Positions 11,583-24,675 of a stretch of DNA of 64,000 nucleotides are shown piece after piece. The notes beneath the pieces are model-generated. The model was not told the origin of the DNA and made no database searches. It was given only the letters and a program-made list of their open reading frames with translations. The translations under genes and the position numbers were made by a program. Position 1 is the first letter of the stretch; each line of letters starts with the position of its first letter. The DNA lies in the NCBI GenBank assembly GCA_037974665.1, contig CM075773.1, positions 51,870,917 through 51,934,916 of the forward strand, written 5' to 3'. The stretch is from Ehretia macrophylla. Taxonomy: Eukaryota; Streptophyta; Magnoliopsida; Boraginales; Ehretiaceae.

Positions 11583-12050
11583 TGTCGAGGTTGAATTCTC
11601 GCAGTTGAGTTGGTCGGCTACACTTGTCAAGCTGAACTTTCAGGTTGGCCTCCGACTTGAACTTTTTAGGTCGGCTACCTGACCTGCATAAGGAAAAGGA
11701 AGGAAAAGGCGGGGTGACGACCTGGATTTTCCTCTCGGGCATGCGAATGATTAGTATGTCCGAGCTGGCAAGGTAGCTGATAGCATTTAATGACGAGTTA
11801 CCTCTGAAATGAAGAGCGTGAAGCTCTATTTATACTAAATTCAGATCTAACAGCATTTAATGCGGTGCAGCTTTATGTCCCATTAGTACTTTATGTCCTA
11901 TCGGAACAGCTAACACTGAGGTCGGGGTTTTCTGGGGTCGGGTCAGCAATCCGGTTGGGCATTTAGTTGAATGCGCTGGGCTCGGCTCTGATTAGCCCGT
12001 CTCAGCTCGGTGTGGGTAACTCACCCCAGCTCGGGGACCCCTCATCAGCA
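11583..12050 (-). mobile_element. LTR of the Tat element (its 5' LTR)
   Basis: On the plus strand it starts with TGTCGAGG next to the primer-binding site and ends with ATCAGCA, giving TG..CA ends and a length of 468 bp. A TATAAATA box on the minus strand lies at 11827-11834. No second copy is found left of the integrase. Confidence 0.75.
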
Positions 12051-12583
12051 ACATATTTCTAGCTAAAGGCGAAACTATTAACAACTAGCAACTGTAAGCG
12101 TAAGAAAACCTGTCTGCTCTTCAATATCATTCTGACTCTAATATCTTTTGGTTTTTAATATATAGATATTTTTAGAATAATTTTTAATCTAAGAAATTAA
12201 TTAGTGCCATCAAAAAAGGAAAAATTTGTTAACGCCCATCAAAAAAGGAAAGTTATGAGTGTAAACAACTTAAACAAACTCTAAATTTGTTTGCCCAACG
12301 TGTGCCCAAATAAACCGTTCATGTAGATAAATCCATGGCATTGAAAAATTAGGTAGTCCAACTATATAGGAAATAAAACATTGATTTTTTGTGGCCCATA
12401 AAATAATTATATAGGCTCAATAACATATAAAAATATTCTCCGAAATGGTTTTTGGTTAATGTTAATTATTATGGGGGTACATAATAACAAAATTTCATTC
12501 TTGTTATTATTCAATCGTGATGTCAATTATCAATTGCGAATTAGTGATCTCATATTATTCTCTTACTCTTTTCATTTCTTTGT
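12051..12583. other. AT-rich spacer without recognisable gene
   Basis: Lies between the Tat LTR and the 3' end of the LINE. The short open frames on both strands have no domain or codon character. Confidence 0.6.
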
Positions 12584-12640
12584 TTTGTTTTGTTTTTTTT
12601 TTGCTAGGCAACCAAGAGTGTTTATTATTCACAAAAATTT
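12580..12640 (-). terminator. LINE 3' end: AATAAA signal and poly(A) tail
   Basis: Minus-strand reading gives GTGAATAATAAACACTCTT, then a few bases, then A11-CAAAACAAAAC. A polyadenylation signal 20-odd bases before an A-rich tail marks the end of the reverse-transcribed RNA. Confidence 0.8.
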
Positions 12641-12765
12641 ACAAGTGGAGAGACAAAGTGAGGGGACAGACAAAAAAGCCTCAGGATCTAAGCTACATAA
12701 GAATACTCTCTTCTATATTCCAAGCCCTACATATTAATCTATTTCTATGGCTGTTTCTAAACTTT

Positions 12766-13467
12766 TTAACATGGTAAAATACGATATCTAATATCATAGA
12801 CAATGTTTCCAAACAATGCTTCTTCACTCAAAAAATCAGTTTGATGAAGTCTACAATTCCTATCTTTCCAAATATAAAAGATTGTCGCTTCAAAGAATAG
12901 CTTGATGATGAAAGCTTGAAGAGATCTTTGATTGCAGTTAGAAGAGATCCAGTTAGATATATCATCCCAAGAATAAAGCCTAGTAAACCACCTTGACTGC
13001 TCCAGCGTCCAAACCCTTCCTCCAAATTCTTCTAGGTAGCCCACATTCAAAGAAAATATAGTCCCTTCATTCAATGCAATTGTTACAATATAAACAAAGA
13101 GGGCTAGTTTGCAGGCCCCAGGAGATGAGTCTAGCTCTTGTCAAAAACCTGTCCAACCAAGCAAGCCACGTTTTAAAGGCATATTTAGGAACGTGCTCCT
13201 TGAACGAAACACTTTTGCACTATTGAATAGTAGGGAAAACAGTTCGTGTAGAATTCCATGCAGAGGCCGTAGTGGAAATACCATTCTTACCAGGTACCCA
13301 ATAGATACGATCCAATCTGTTTGGATGAGGATAGATATCGCCGACATTATAGGCAATGAAGTCCATTAAAGGATCATTGCTAGGCTAGTTCCATTGTCCG
13401 TTAAGAATAAAATTCTCAACCTTGTGTCTAAACTGTACTGGTTAAGCAAAAAAAGAGTAGAGCCAAT
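12766..13467 (-). pseudogene. LINE C-terminal zf-RVT region (remnant)
   Basis: In shifting frames, the minus strand shows D..YW..GKNGISTTASAWN, then CLYCNNCIE ... YIFFECGLPRRIW, then FFEATIFYIWKDRNCRLHQ. This is the order of the zinc-binding region (zf-RVT) and trailing domain in plant LINE ORF2 proteins. Several stops and frameshifts are present. Confidence 0.8.
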
Positions 13468-14939
13468 TGTTGGGAAATATACATGATAATTAAAATAATT
13501 GCGCAGCAGAAAATAATTATGTATCCGTTCATGTTTAATTATGCAGATTTAAATCAGATAATAATTTAATCTAATTAAATTAAATCTGCTAACAGTTTAG
13601 GATTACCTCTTGAAGCGCAGATTGATGTAGACTCTGAATCAAGCTCCCCACGTGTGAATCCTTCAAGATTGATACACACAAAATCTGCACTTGTTAACTG
13701 GATTTCACCCCTACTAGGTTTTCTAGAGAAATCCTATATTTTATTCTGACTATGAAAAGTATGCTAGCAATTTATTAGTCAGGATGCTACAATATATCGG
13801 AGAAACATATGACCTAGGGCTATATATGGATTGGACTTAAACTAACCAGTCTTGGGCTCCATAATAACCAGATCACCATCCAATTACTACGAGCCTGATT
13901 AAATTAATATTAGGACGATCCTAAAATTAATTTAATTTTTTCTCTAATCCAATTAATTCACAAATTCCATTTGTGTGTGACTTCTTTGGTTCATGATTAA
14001 TCGACGGCGAATAATTAATTCAACTAATTAATTAAATTAGAACTCTTTCTAATTAATTTGCAAATTGTGAATAACACCTAGCAGTGTATCGCGATTACCC
14101 AATTAAAGATGAAGTGCAAGTATACGAACCTATTTAGTAATTTCTATGCAATCTAATCCTACTGTCTCAATTATCCCGATCGAACCAGAGTCATGGATTG
14201 GGTCGTCAAACTCTATTACTCGATCATATGTCAAAATCCAATTAATTAGTGACTAATGAATGATCTGTGGAACGACTTCCACTATCCCACCTTGACCAAG
14301 GATTTCAAGTCACATAATTAATAGATCGCATAGGATTCCCAATTAACAGTTCTCGTATCTACACGCACATACCTCCATGACGGAATAAATCATAACCACT
14401 AGATACATTGTCTAATCCGTGATTAGGACTAGCTTAATTGCATTAGCAAATTATGGTATTCTTAATCGTGAGATAACTGTAGTGTCTCAGGTCTGAGGAT
14501 TAATCGCACAATTACATAATATAATGAATTATTGACCAATCTATGTAATTCATTAGATTGGTAGTCAAGTCCAGTCACTTGTTCGCAACAAGTACTTATA
14601 CATCTACTATAACGATATGAGACTAATCACCCAAACTAATATCTCATATTATTTGGTTAGTAGACTGTAATCCGATCTATCCAGATAAACTAACGCTCAA
14701 TTAATTTATCCTATGATCGGGGATAACTTTTATAATATTCATAGATATAATTATGTCACTCATATCCTTACTCCTAAGGATAGAATCTATAAATAACATT
14801 CTAAGACCTTTATTTATTTAATTGAAACATTTATAATAAATAAATAAATTGTCCATATTAAATGAATTAATAAATTAAATAACACATTATCCATAATTCT
14901 AAAATATAATTTATTGACTTTTGGGCATTATTCTTAACA
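13468..14939 (-). mobile_element. Copia left LTR (its 3' LTR)
   Basis: The LTR is 1472 bp, beginning TGTTGGGAAATATACATG and ending TTCTTAACA. The polypurine tract lies next to it at 14940-14953 (minus AAGTGAGAGATTG). It is longer than the right LTR because the latter lost two internal segments. Confidence 0.9.
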
Positions 14940-15139
14940 ATCTCTCACTTGCACTAAAGCCAATCTGAATGGTATCTCATACCTATCCCCTCTAAGTGTC
15001 GATCCAAAGACTGCTTGGTCAGAGCCGTGGTCAACGAATCAGCAGTGTTATCTGCTGATGCTACTTTCTGCATTATTATATCGCCTCTTACCACAATTTA
15101 TCAGATAATGTGGTAGCGCCTCTCTACATGTTTGGATTT

Positions 15140-16761
15140 CTAGTGAGACCTTGGTTCCTTAGCTTGTGCTATTGCTCCATTATTATCATAGTGCAAAGGC
15201 ATTGCGACCTTAATGGAAGGAACTATTCTAAGTTCCGAGACAAAATTCTTGATCCAAACCGCCTCTTTTGCTGCATCTGATGTTGCGATGTATGTGGCTT
15301 CTGTAGTGGAATCTGCAATCGTACTCTGTTTGGAACTCTTCCAACTGACTGCTCCTCCATTACAAACGAAAATGAATCCTGACGTGGATTTGCGATCATC
15401 CACATCTGATTGAAAATATGAGTCAGTAAAGCCCTCGATTTTCAATTCTCATCCTCCATATACCAAGACCCATATTCTTAGTCCTATTCAGGTATTTCAG
15501 GATGTTCTTCACCTGGATCCGACTGATATCTGCTTGTAACACTTATAGCATGTGCAATATCAGGCCTAGTATATAGCATGACATACATAAAGCTTCCAAT
15601 TGTCGAATCATATAGAATCCTATTCGTCTTTTCTCTCTCTTCAGCTATCTTAGGACTCATAGCCCTAGAGAGATGTATGTCATGTCTAAAAGATAACAGC
15701 CCCCTTCTAGAATCTTGCATATTAAACCTCTTTAACACCTTATCTATGTGCGTACTCTAGGAGAGACCTATTAATCCTTTCGATCTATCTCCATAGATTC
15801 GAATTCCTAGGATATAGGTTGTTTTTCCCAAATCCTTCATGGAGAATGTTCTTGATAACCAGACCTTAACAGATGACATCAGGCCTATGTCATTCCCAAT
15901 CAATAGTATGTCATCCACATACAAGATGAAAAATGTAACTGCCTTATTGCCGACTTTCTTGTAAACAAAAGGTTCGTCTTTATTCTTAATGAAACCGAAT
16001 GTTTTAACAACCTCATCAAAACGTTTGTTCCAGCTCCTTGAGGCTTGTTTGAGTCCATAGATAGATCTCTTTAGCTTACACACTTTGTGACTTTCACCTA
16101 TGGATTCAAAACCCTCTGGTTGTTCCATCTAAATGTCTTCTTCAATGAAGCCATTAAAAAAAGCCATTTTGACATCCATCTACCATATCTCATAATCATA
16201 AAACGCAGCTATAGCCAATAAAATCCTAATGGATTTAAGCATTACTACTGGCGAGAAGGTTTTCTCATAGTCAACTCCTTTTCTCAAACGGTAACCTTTT
16301 GCCACTAACCTTGCTTTGAAGGTCTCCACCTTCCCATCTGCACCCCTCTTTCTCTTACATACCCATTTGCACCCAATAGGTACAATACCCTTAGTTGGGT
16401 CTACAAGATTCCAGACTTGATTGGTATGCATTGAATCCATTTTAGATTTTATGGCTTCAAGCCATCTATCTGAGTCCCTGTCAGAAATAGCCTCCTTATA
16501 GGTTAGGGGATCATCGATATGATCTCTATCATCCAACGTGAACAACTCTTGTCCTTGACTATGCAGGTAGCTATATCTTGTGGGAGGATGAGTAGTCCTT
16601 AAAGATTTGCGTATCTGTGGTAAAGCAATAGGTACTTCTTGAATAGTATCATCCTGGATCAAATCTTGGATTTTTACCTGGCCAATTGGTTGCTCAATGT
16701 TTCCCTCATTGAGCTCTACTTTTCTTCCCAAACTAACTTCTTGAATGAACACTTCCTTCAA
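15140..16761 (-). pseudogene. Copia reverse transcriptase and RNase H (remnant)
   Basis: Minus-strand pieces in order are: 16180-16761 (SDRDSDRWLEAI, NLVDPTKGIVPIGCKWV, KARLVAKGY), 15757-16128 (KLKRSIYGLKQASRSWN and the catalytic ILYVDDILLIGND), 15484-15738 (thumb region, GSFMYVMLYTRPDIA) and 15140-15445 (RNase H: TDSYFQSDVDDRKSTSGF, VSWKSSKQSTIADSTTEA). Frameshifts and stops separate the pieces. Residues of the YVDD site and of RNase H are still visible. The reverse transcriptase would copy the element RNA into DNA. Confidence 0.9.
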
Positions 16762-16787
16762 GAATATGGCGTGTCTACTAACAAAGA

Positions 16788-17870
16788 CTATTTTATCAGT
16801 AAGGAATAAAAGTTGTATCCCAATGAATCCTTGGGATAACCAATGAATCTGACCTTGTCAAACCTCACTTCCAATTTCTTAGTTTTAAGCCTTTTATTAC
16901 AAGCAGGACAACCCCATACTCTAATATGATTAAAGTTGGGTTTCTTATTTCTCAATATCTCATAAGGAGTGCTTACAACTGATTTGGAAGTAATCCTATT
17001 CAAGATGTATATCGTTGTGAGAAGAGCATGGCCTCATAGGCCAACAGGTAAATCAGTATAACTCATCATTGACCTGACCATGTCCAACAAGGTCTTATTT
17101 CTCCTTTCTGATACACCATTAAGCTCAGGTGTTCCAGGTGGAATCAATGAAACGACTATACCATTTTCTTTGAGATACTCTTGGAATTCAGCACTAAGGT
17201 ATTCCCCTCCTCGATCAGATCAAAGAGCCTTAATCCTCTTTCCAGTCTGGTTTTCCACTTCAGCTTGTATTCTTTAAACTTTTCAAATGATTCAGATTTG
17301 TGTTTCATAAGATACACATACCCATACCGAGACACATCGTCAGTAAAGGTAATGAAGTAAGCAAACCTACCTCGAGCCAATTCACCAAAAAGCCCACACA
17401 CATCAGTGTGTACCAATTCTAAAATGTTTGTAGCTCTTTTCCTTTGTCCTACAAAGGGTGATTTGGTCATCTTACCAAGGATGCAAGACTCACATCCTGG
17501 GAATGGACTCGGGCCACAAGGGCTTATAAGTCCTTCTTTCTCCAACTTTGTGATTCTAGTTTTCCCTATGTGACCTAATCTCAAGTGCCACAGATATTTA
17601 GAATTAAAAGTATCTCTAGACCTTTTAAAGGTCTGTACTTTCAGGCATTGCTCATTTCTATTGTCATCTTTCTTTATATCAAATATATAAAGTCCATTTA
17701 CTAGTTTGTCAGTGCCAACACATTTATTTCTCAAATAAATAAAACATCTATTATCCATAAATTTAAATTCAAAACCATTTTGAACCAAAACTGAAATAGA
17801 AATGGTGTTCTTTAAGGCACTAGACAAAAATAAACAATTGTCTAAAATCAAAGTAAATCCTGATGACAAA
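16788..17870 (-). pseudogene. Copia integrase (remnant)
   Basis: The minus frame from 17870 to 17156 gives the gag-pre-integrase zinc part (WHLRLGHIGKTR, CESCILGK; HHCC ligands intact) and the first catalytic Asp region (HTDVCG, FITFTDDVSRYG). Across a frameshift, SDRGGEYLSAEF and LNGVSERRN supply the second Asp and the Glu. 16788-17003 adds the C-terminal IRVWGCPA segment. The Athila element cuts the reading frame at 17870, directly before SSGFTLIL. Confidence 0.88.
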
Positions 17871-19497
17871 TGATCGCGTCGTTTTGCGCTCAAAAATAGT
17901 AAGGTTAAATGATTGAAAATATTACTTACCTTGAATTACCTCTAGCTTTGGCGAGTAGAGGGTCGATCCACAGAGATTGGGTTATCAAATTAATTTAAGT
18001 CCTTAATTTAAAATTGGTTGACTATTTTCCGTCACGGATAAGTTTGATTAAGTCCAAAAAGTTCAAAAGTCCAAAAGTACGGAAGTACGGAAAATTAAGT
18101 CCAACAGATGTCCACAAAATGCCCAAAGATATGGTAGTAACAAGATCCAAAAGTAAATTAAACAAATGTACAAAATTGAAGAATTACAACACTTAATAAT
18201 ACAATGAAAATCCAAAGGGTTAATGATTCAGGATGATTATAGCTTGGTATACTCAAATACAAAGTTATTGATCCAAATTAAAAGTTAAGTCCTTCAGAAA
18301 TAGGGCTACAAGCTCCCACTACTGAAATGAGCCTTTAATTACATAAGTGAGAAGATTAATTAATTAGCAAGACTGGATGTGTTGGTACAATCTAACGATA
18401 TCCAATCTCTCAATTAATCTTTCACTTATGTAACCTGGAGGTGTCGGTACAACCAGACTAGAACCCATCCAAGGTAGTCTCGTATTGCCACTAGTTTAAA
18501 AAACCGGACTTATACGTATTTTCAATTAAATATACATAACTACAAGTATATGTATAATTAATCAAAGGATACTTGAAAACAAAAATACGAGACTTTTAAT
18601 AAATCTGAATCAAAATATATGTACAAGAATAACCTCACACATACCACCCCGAATCTCGGGTCTAGTGTGCCATCATAAATTTTAAAGTACACAAATTCAT
18701 AACGAAAACCAAAATCAAAGATTACTTATCGTGTTTGAACAGATTTCAGTAGAACGGTATGACTTTGATATGTTTATAGCTAACTAGACCTTCCCCTCAG
18801 AATTATAACTTTGCACACAATTAAATAAAATAATTAACACACTCACAACTCACTTCACAAATACAAGAATAGCAGAAATTATGCTAGGAGAGGAAAATGG
18901 TACCCTTTTGTAGCTGAAAATCGCGACTATTTATAGGCAAAAATTCAGGAGGGCGCTCGAGCAAGCAAAAATTCAGGAGCGCCCTCGAGCGCCAGTAAGA
19001 CGCGCTCGAGCGCCCTTCTGCACTTTTGATTTTAATATTTTTTCTGTCGTTTTCAGTCTGCACCCTACCGCTCAATTGCCGGCCTTTTTTAAAAAGTGGC
19101 GGTCGAGCTCGAAAAAGGGGCACTCGAGCGCTACTTTGACTGTGGTATGTGAACTTTGACCTGCGAGGTTGACTTTGACCATTGACCGTTGATTTTGACC
19201 GTTGACCAAAAAGTTAATCAGGTCTATTCCAAGATTTTTCAGCGTCCTGAATCCGTTTTCGCACTCGGTTTGGCCAAATTCAATCTTGAATTACTCGTTT
19301 TGAAGTTATTCTACCATTTTCCTTTAGTGTTGCACCGAATATTCGCTCCAAAAATTAGTTTTTATGGCCGTTTTTGCTCTTTCTTCTTTAAAACCTATAT
19401 TGTACTAAATTTGTGTAAAATACTCAATTAAGCTTGAAATAATAATGCAATATACATGATTCAATGGGTTAAAGTTACTAAAAATACGGATTTATCA
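17871..19497 (-). mobile_element. Athila left LTR (its 3' LTR)
   Basis: The LTR is 1627 bp. On the minus strand, several GCGCTCGAGCGCC-like palindromic boxes (18951-19130) lie directly upstream of TATAAATAG (18927-18935), the likely transcription start region. The right LTR has fewer boxes because of a local deletion. The polypurine tract (minus GGGTTTAAGGAGGT, 19498-19511) adjoins it. Confidence 0.92.
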
Positions 19498-20735
19498 ACC
19501 TCCTTAAACCCATTATTTGCTTGTCCTCAAGTAAAGGCATCAATTACTTCATAAATTCAAAAATATTAAATCTAAGCATTCAATGTATTCATACTATTAT
19601 ATTTTATAAAATACATGATTAACAGTGAATTTGTCTTCCAAGCAATTTTACCCCAAGAAATCATTTTGTATCTAGAAGAAATGAAACCAACTTAATTACA
19701 AAAAATCCTTTGAGCCTTTTTAAGCACTTGTAACTCAATTAAGAGATAAGAAAATTAATCACGCAAAATTTGTAAAATCAAAAATATTTTCTATGGATAG
19801 TCTTGAAATGTTAAAACTCAACTACCTTCCAAATCATGTAATACTCCCTTAGATTTTTTTATATTTTTTTATTTTTATCTGTATATATATTTTTATGAAT
19901 AGATGACTCGAATGGTAGATATTGGTTGTTTCAAAGATGTTCTTGAAGTATTGCCTTTCGTCGGTTGAATTGTGTTTGGTGAAAGAAGGCTTGTCTGGCA
20001 AGATTTGATAGCTTTTTCATAACAAAAATGCTCAAAAATGGTTAGAAGAAAGCATTTGTTATGGATTTCTTTTCTACCTCTTTTTGTTGAATCAACATTT
20101 TTTATATTTGAATGATGTTGAGCGAGTCGTCTACACATTTTTTTTTTAAAGGAGTATTCCGATCTAGAAAAATAAGACAAATTTTAATAAAACACAACAT
20201 CTCACATTGAAAACATCTCAATCTACTCCTTTTTTGATAATTAATCAAGAACTTCTAATTGAATCATATGACGTTGTTGGGATATAATAATAGTTAAGAA
20301 GGTTTCAAAAAAAAAATCTAGATACAAACTCAACTCTTAGCGGCTAATCATTTTTTCATTCCAAATTCACAGTTAATTCAAATATTTTATCACAATCTAA
20401 CCATATTTTAATAATTAACCACTCAATTTTAATTATTAAGAATAAGTGAAGTAATTTTTTTTTTTTTTTTTGGTATCAGGTTGGTATCAACTTTTTTTCC
20501 TCCTCAAACCCAAACCTTACATTGTCCTCAATGAAAGAAAACTATGTAATGCAAAGTAAAAAGAAAGACACAACCTGATAAACAATCCAAGCAATGTTCC
20601 TCAAAAACTTTCTGAAAGAAGAATTGTCAAACAAAATATCAAAAACCAACATTAGCCGTGAGTTTAAATAAAAACTAAAATATAAAAAACACGATGAAAT
20701 AACTAAAATAACATTAAAAAAAACACGTCACTGAA
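19498..20735. other. Athila 3' untranslated stretch
   Basis: Contains the polypurine tract at its left end and otherwise AT-rich, homopolymer-rich sequence. The 95-residue minus frame at 19893-20180 has no recognisable domain. Confidence 0.6.
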
Positions 20736-21804
20736 TTACGATGGTGGTGGCGGCTGAGGACCTGAGCCTGAACCTTTCATTGAAGCAAGTTCAGCTCGTA
20801 ATGCAGCAAACTCTTCTCTCTGTGACTGCTTAAATTCAACAAATTCAACTTTCAGTTCACCTATTTCACCCAATCCTGCAGCAAGGTTAGTATTCATGGC
20901 TTGCAGTTCTCTGTGTATTTTTTTCATCAATGATTCTTCAGATTGATCACCCTGTTGTTGGGAAGAAGTGGCCCCTTCAGCAGATTGAGTGGAAGGCCAT
21001 GGAGCATTTAATGCTAAGGGCATTTTTCGAACAACGCGCTCTAAATGTTTAAAACTCTTCGAGAACTCCGATTCACCATATAAAGTAATAGAGAGATCCA
21101 TGAATGGCTCATCAGGTGCAAAAGGAAAATCAAACCGTTGAAGTAAATAAATTATTAATCAAGGAAAACGAAGTGTAGATGTAGTATCAAACTTCTTCAT
21201 GTGGTCTCATATTGTCTCCAATTATAGCTCCAACATAAAAAAGGGCACCTTGATAAATCCAATATAAAACTTGTAAAATAACTCCCGTCCTTTCATGATC
21301 ATGACCATAAAGGCAAATGTTCTTTTTAACAATGATATCTGTTAACCACATATCCCTTGGGAGGGAAAATCTCCTTATACCCACACCATGTGGTAGAACC
21401 GAACACCCACACAAATTTGTAGCAATTTCTATATCGGTAGTCCTAGCAGGAAAATCCGTATTTGCCTCATAAAAATAATCATTCCCACACAGTATAGTCA
21501 TGATATCAGGAGTAGTAAATTGAAATTCAAAATCATCAATTGATGCACTAAATGTACCATCATCATACCAAAGATGCTAATAAAAATATCGAATGAGACG
21601 AGGAAAAACAGGAACATCATCAAAAGGTGGGTGCAGAAAACAGTCAAGAAAATACGCCTCAAAAAATTCAAAAGCACGTTGCCCACTTTTGGAAGCCCTC
21701 AAAGCATCCGAAAAATCAGTGTCGGCCTCGATTTGAGCATTCTCAAGTCGTGCAGTCAATGATAATCTCTGCCTTTTTGGACCTATAATCTTAATAATAA
21801 ACAA
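20736..21804 (-). pseudogene. Third ORF of the Athila element, env-position protein (remnant)
   Basis: Lies between integrase and the 3' LTR, the place where Athila elements carry an env-like or unknown ORF. The frame 21804-21187 (one stop at 21577-21579) shows LCGCSVLPHG, WLTDIIVKKNI and a hydrophobic VLYWIYQGALFYVGAIIGDNM segment. A frameshift then leads to 20736-21101, which begins SFKHLERVVRKMPLALNAPWP, is rich in Gln/Glu with coiled-coil character (EIGELKVEFVEFKQSQREE) and ends in a proline run. The central block resembles the domain databases label as putative plant transposon protein. No signal peptide is seen. The function is unknown. Confidence 0.6.
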
Positions 21805-23200
21805 AAAAAAACACTAAATAAGAAAAATCAAAAAATAATTTTATATATATATATTACGCAAATACTATTTATTCAAACAACACCAATTAACAACCTTAAA
21901 ATCATCCTTAACACACATTATTTATACATCATCCGGTTAAATCCACTAATATTTAAATAATTTATAAATCCTAGAATAATAGACATAAATGTATCTACAT
22001 AAATTTGAATTTTTTAGTTTTCAGTTTTTTTTAATTAAAATTAAAGGAAATCTAACCGAAAATTTTAAAACTAAAATCTAACTAAAACCTATATATAAAT
22101 ATATATACATACGCAAATACATACACATATACATACACATATACATATGTAAACATGATAAAAACTCATACCAAAATCAAGATCCAAGCTTGTAGAACAA
22201 CAATATTGCATCAACTAGTATTAAAATTTATTCCTAAAGCTTTAAAATTCATATATACAAACATATATAAACATATACATACATATCTAAAACTCAAAAT
22301 AAAGCTGAAAAAAATACGAAAATAAGATGAAAAGCTTGGAAACTAACCTCAGAATGTAGATCTAGAGAGAACTTAGGGTGGGAAAAGGTTTTGATAATTT
22401 TTTTGGGGGGATTTTCGTGGGGTAGGGGGTGTTTTTTTTAGGTTTAAAGCTGCTGCAATCGGGGCTTATACTGTGATTGGGCGCTCGAGCGCCTTCAGGG
22501 TGCGCTCGAGCACTTACAGGGCGCTCAAGCGCTCTGCTGCGTTCTTTCAATGTATTTTTTTAATTATTTTTTTAATGGCAATAAATACATATATAGCAGG
22601 CTAACATATATATATATATATATACATAAATTTATATACATTATTTAACATAAATATCTTAACATAAAAAAAAAATATATATATATATATATAGATTATA
22701 TGAATACAAAAACCATAAACAAATCACACTATTTTATTAATCATAAAGACATTACATAAAAGAAATAAAAATACAACAATAGAAGACTATCCCCTAAACT
22801 TGGAAATGCATGATTAATTTCAATCATTCCTAATATACCTATGATCCCACTTGATAAGGAGATAAATAAGGAAAAGGTAAATGATGAAAATGCTTGCAAA
22901 ATAGTACACGACCATGGCAAATTGATAAGGCGTGAGAGTTCCGAACATTATTGTACAATAGTAAAGAAATGAAAGAAAAATTTTGAGGGAGAGAGAGAGG
23001 CGGCAATGGAGAGAAAATAAAATGAGGAGAAGAAGAAAGAAAAAGGGCTTTAAACCCCTTGGTTAGGTCGTACCGTGCTCGAGCACCCTACAGGCGCGTT
23101 CGAACGTGGTTCTTCCCGTTTCTGCCTTAAATGTTTACGCAAGTTCACAAAGTAGAAAAATATAATCTTCCTCAAACCTATTTTCTACAAGATCACACTC

Positions 23201-23270
<70 letters not shown>

Positions 23271-24675
23271 TTAATATAAAATAAAATAAAAATTGGTACA
23301 TGAGAGAAATAAACACATGAATTTTAAACCATTTAAATATCCTAAAACAAGTGTAAGAATATACAAAAGAACACCGACCAATAGTCATCCATCAACATTT
23401 AAACGTTAAATATGCTTCCAAAAGAAACAGTTGGATCCAGAATATTTGAGTTTAGACTAAATTTAGAGTTCAACAACTTAATGAAGAGTTGTCTGCCAGT
23501 TTGGAAGGCAACACTGGAAGCCTAGGAAATGCAAAAATACAATCCCAACCCTATTTCCGTTTCATACCTATGCAGCAAAGTAAACCACATCCGAACACCA
23601 AATGAATGGCATCTAAATCTGGATAGTAAATCTACCTGCCATAGCATAAGAACTGGCCGAAGCAGAGGTGATGAATCACGTATCACATGCCCCTCAGAGT
23701 GGTATTAGTTATCTTTTTCTCAAATATCATGAGAGCCACTATTTCCATAATGGTGGAAAAAAACCTCCTAACTTTGAAGTTAACTCCAATTTAAAGCTAA
23801 TTGGTAACCAAGCAACAACATATAGGACGAACCTTGGAATGTTACCGCCATGAGATCCTAGATTACCCATAGATCACTTGGGTTCATGTGAGGCACACAC
23901 CCTAATACAAACAATACCCTGTTTTATCCTCAAACAGTCACTACCGGATGTTGCCACTGTATACCCATCTTCCCACCTATTTAGGATGAGCGCATCACAC
24001 AAATTGTTAGATTTTTTCCTTCTAACCGGGAATGTGCACTGGAACCATTTAATGTCAACCAACAAGACATGCACACACAGTTAAGTGTCGTAGTTTAACG
24101 CCTTCGGGCAAATTTTTTTTTTTTTTTTTAAATTAAGGGACTAGCTCTTCCAGAGGTTTCTGTGTTCACGTCATCCAATACTTTATTTCGGCACTCACAT
24201 GGGGCCACAACCAATTCCACAGGGTCAAAAACAATACAGTAGGGTTTTACATTATAGATAATACCGTCTGGTAAATGCTCTCACTTCTAACTACCTTATC
24301 AAGTAAAGCCCAACATACCTAAACTACATTAAGCTGGTGGAATGGCAAGTACTATTAGACAGAGTTGCACTGGTCAGACAACCGCACACAGAAAACGTAC
24401 AGTGACCACTAGTATCATGACAATCATTCCTGAATGAGTGCTTCCCAGGGTTAAGACCCAAACTACTTTAAGCTGGAGAAAGACTCATTTGGTACGAAAT
24501 ATAAAAAGAATAAAAATAAAATTTAGAACCCTAATACCTCTAGACATCCTAAGTTGCCTCCTAGAAGCACTAAGTTTAATATCTTCAGCCAGACAGAGTC
24601 ACATTGAAATTGTTACTCTGCAGGGATTGACTCTTCACCTCAATTCTTTAACTGGATTGCTGGTTTTAGCCTTTA
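21805..24675. other. Athila internal non-coding region with microsatellites
   Basis: No gene is recognised. It holds AT microsatellites (22603-22623, 22676-22693), a TTA microsatellite (23202-23271), two clusters of CTCGAG-centred palindromes (22479-22522 and 23074-23105), and a minus TATAAGC at 22464-22470. The open frames near 23668-24084 and 24438-24692 have no domain. Confidence 0.55.
23202..23271. repeat. TTA trinucleotide microsatellite
   Basis: About 23 uninterrupted ATT/TTA units within the Athila 3' region. Confidence 0.97.

Larger units (their letters stand above)
6113..12050 (-). mobile_element. Degenerate Tat-lineage Ty3/Gypsy retrotransposon
   Basis: In minus orientation the order is LTR (11583-12050), primer-binding site, gag, protease, reverse transcriptase, RNase H, a second archaeal-type RNase H, and integrase. 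The additional RNase H and the CRYH..GH..E.C gag motif are marks of the Tat branch. Frameshifts and stops occur in every domain, and the 3' LTR cannot be found on the left side, so the element is dead and probably truncated. A five-base ACATA follows the right LTR but has no partner to confirm it as a target duplication. Confidence 0.85.

Noticed and set aside
12459..12777. Plus-strand open frames near the LINE tail
   Set aside because: They read the antisense of the LINE 3' end and its T-rich tail; no domain.
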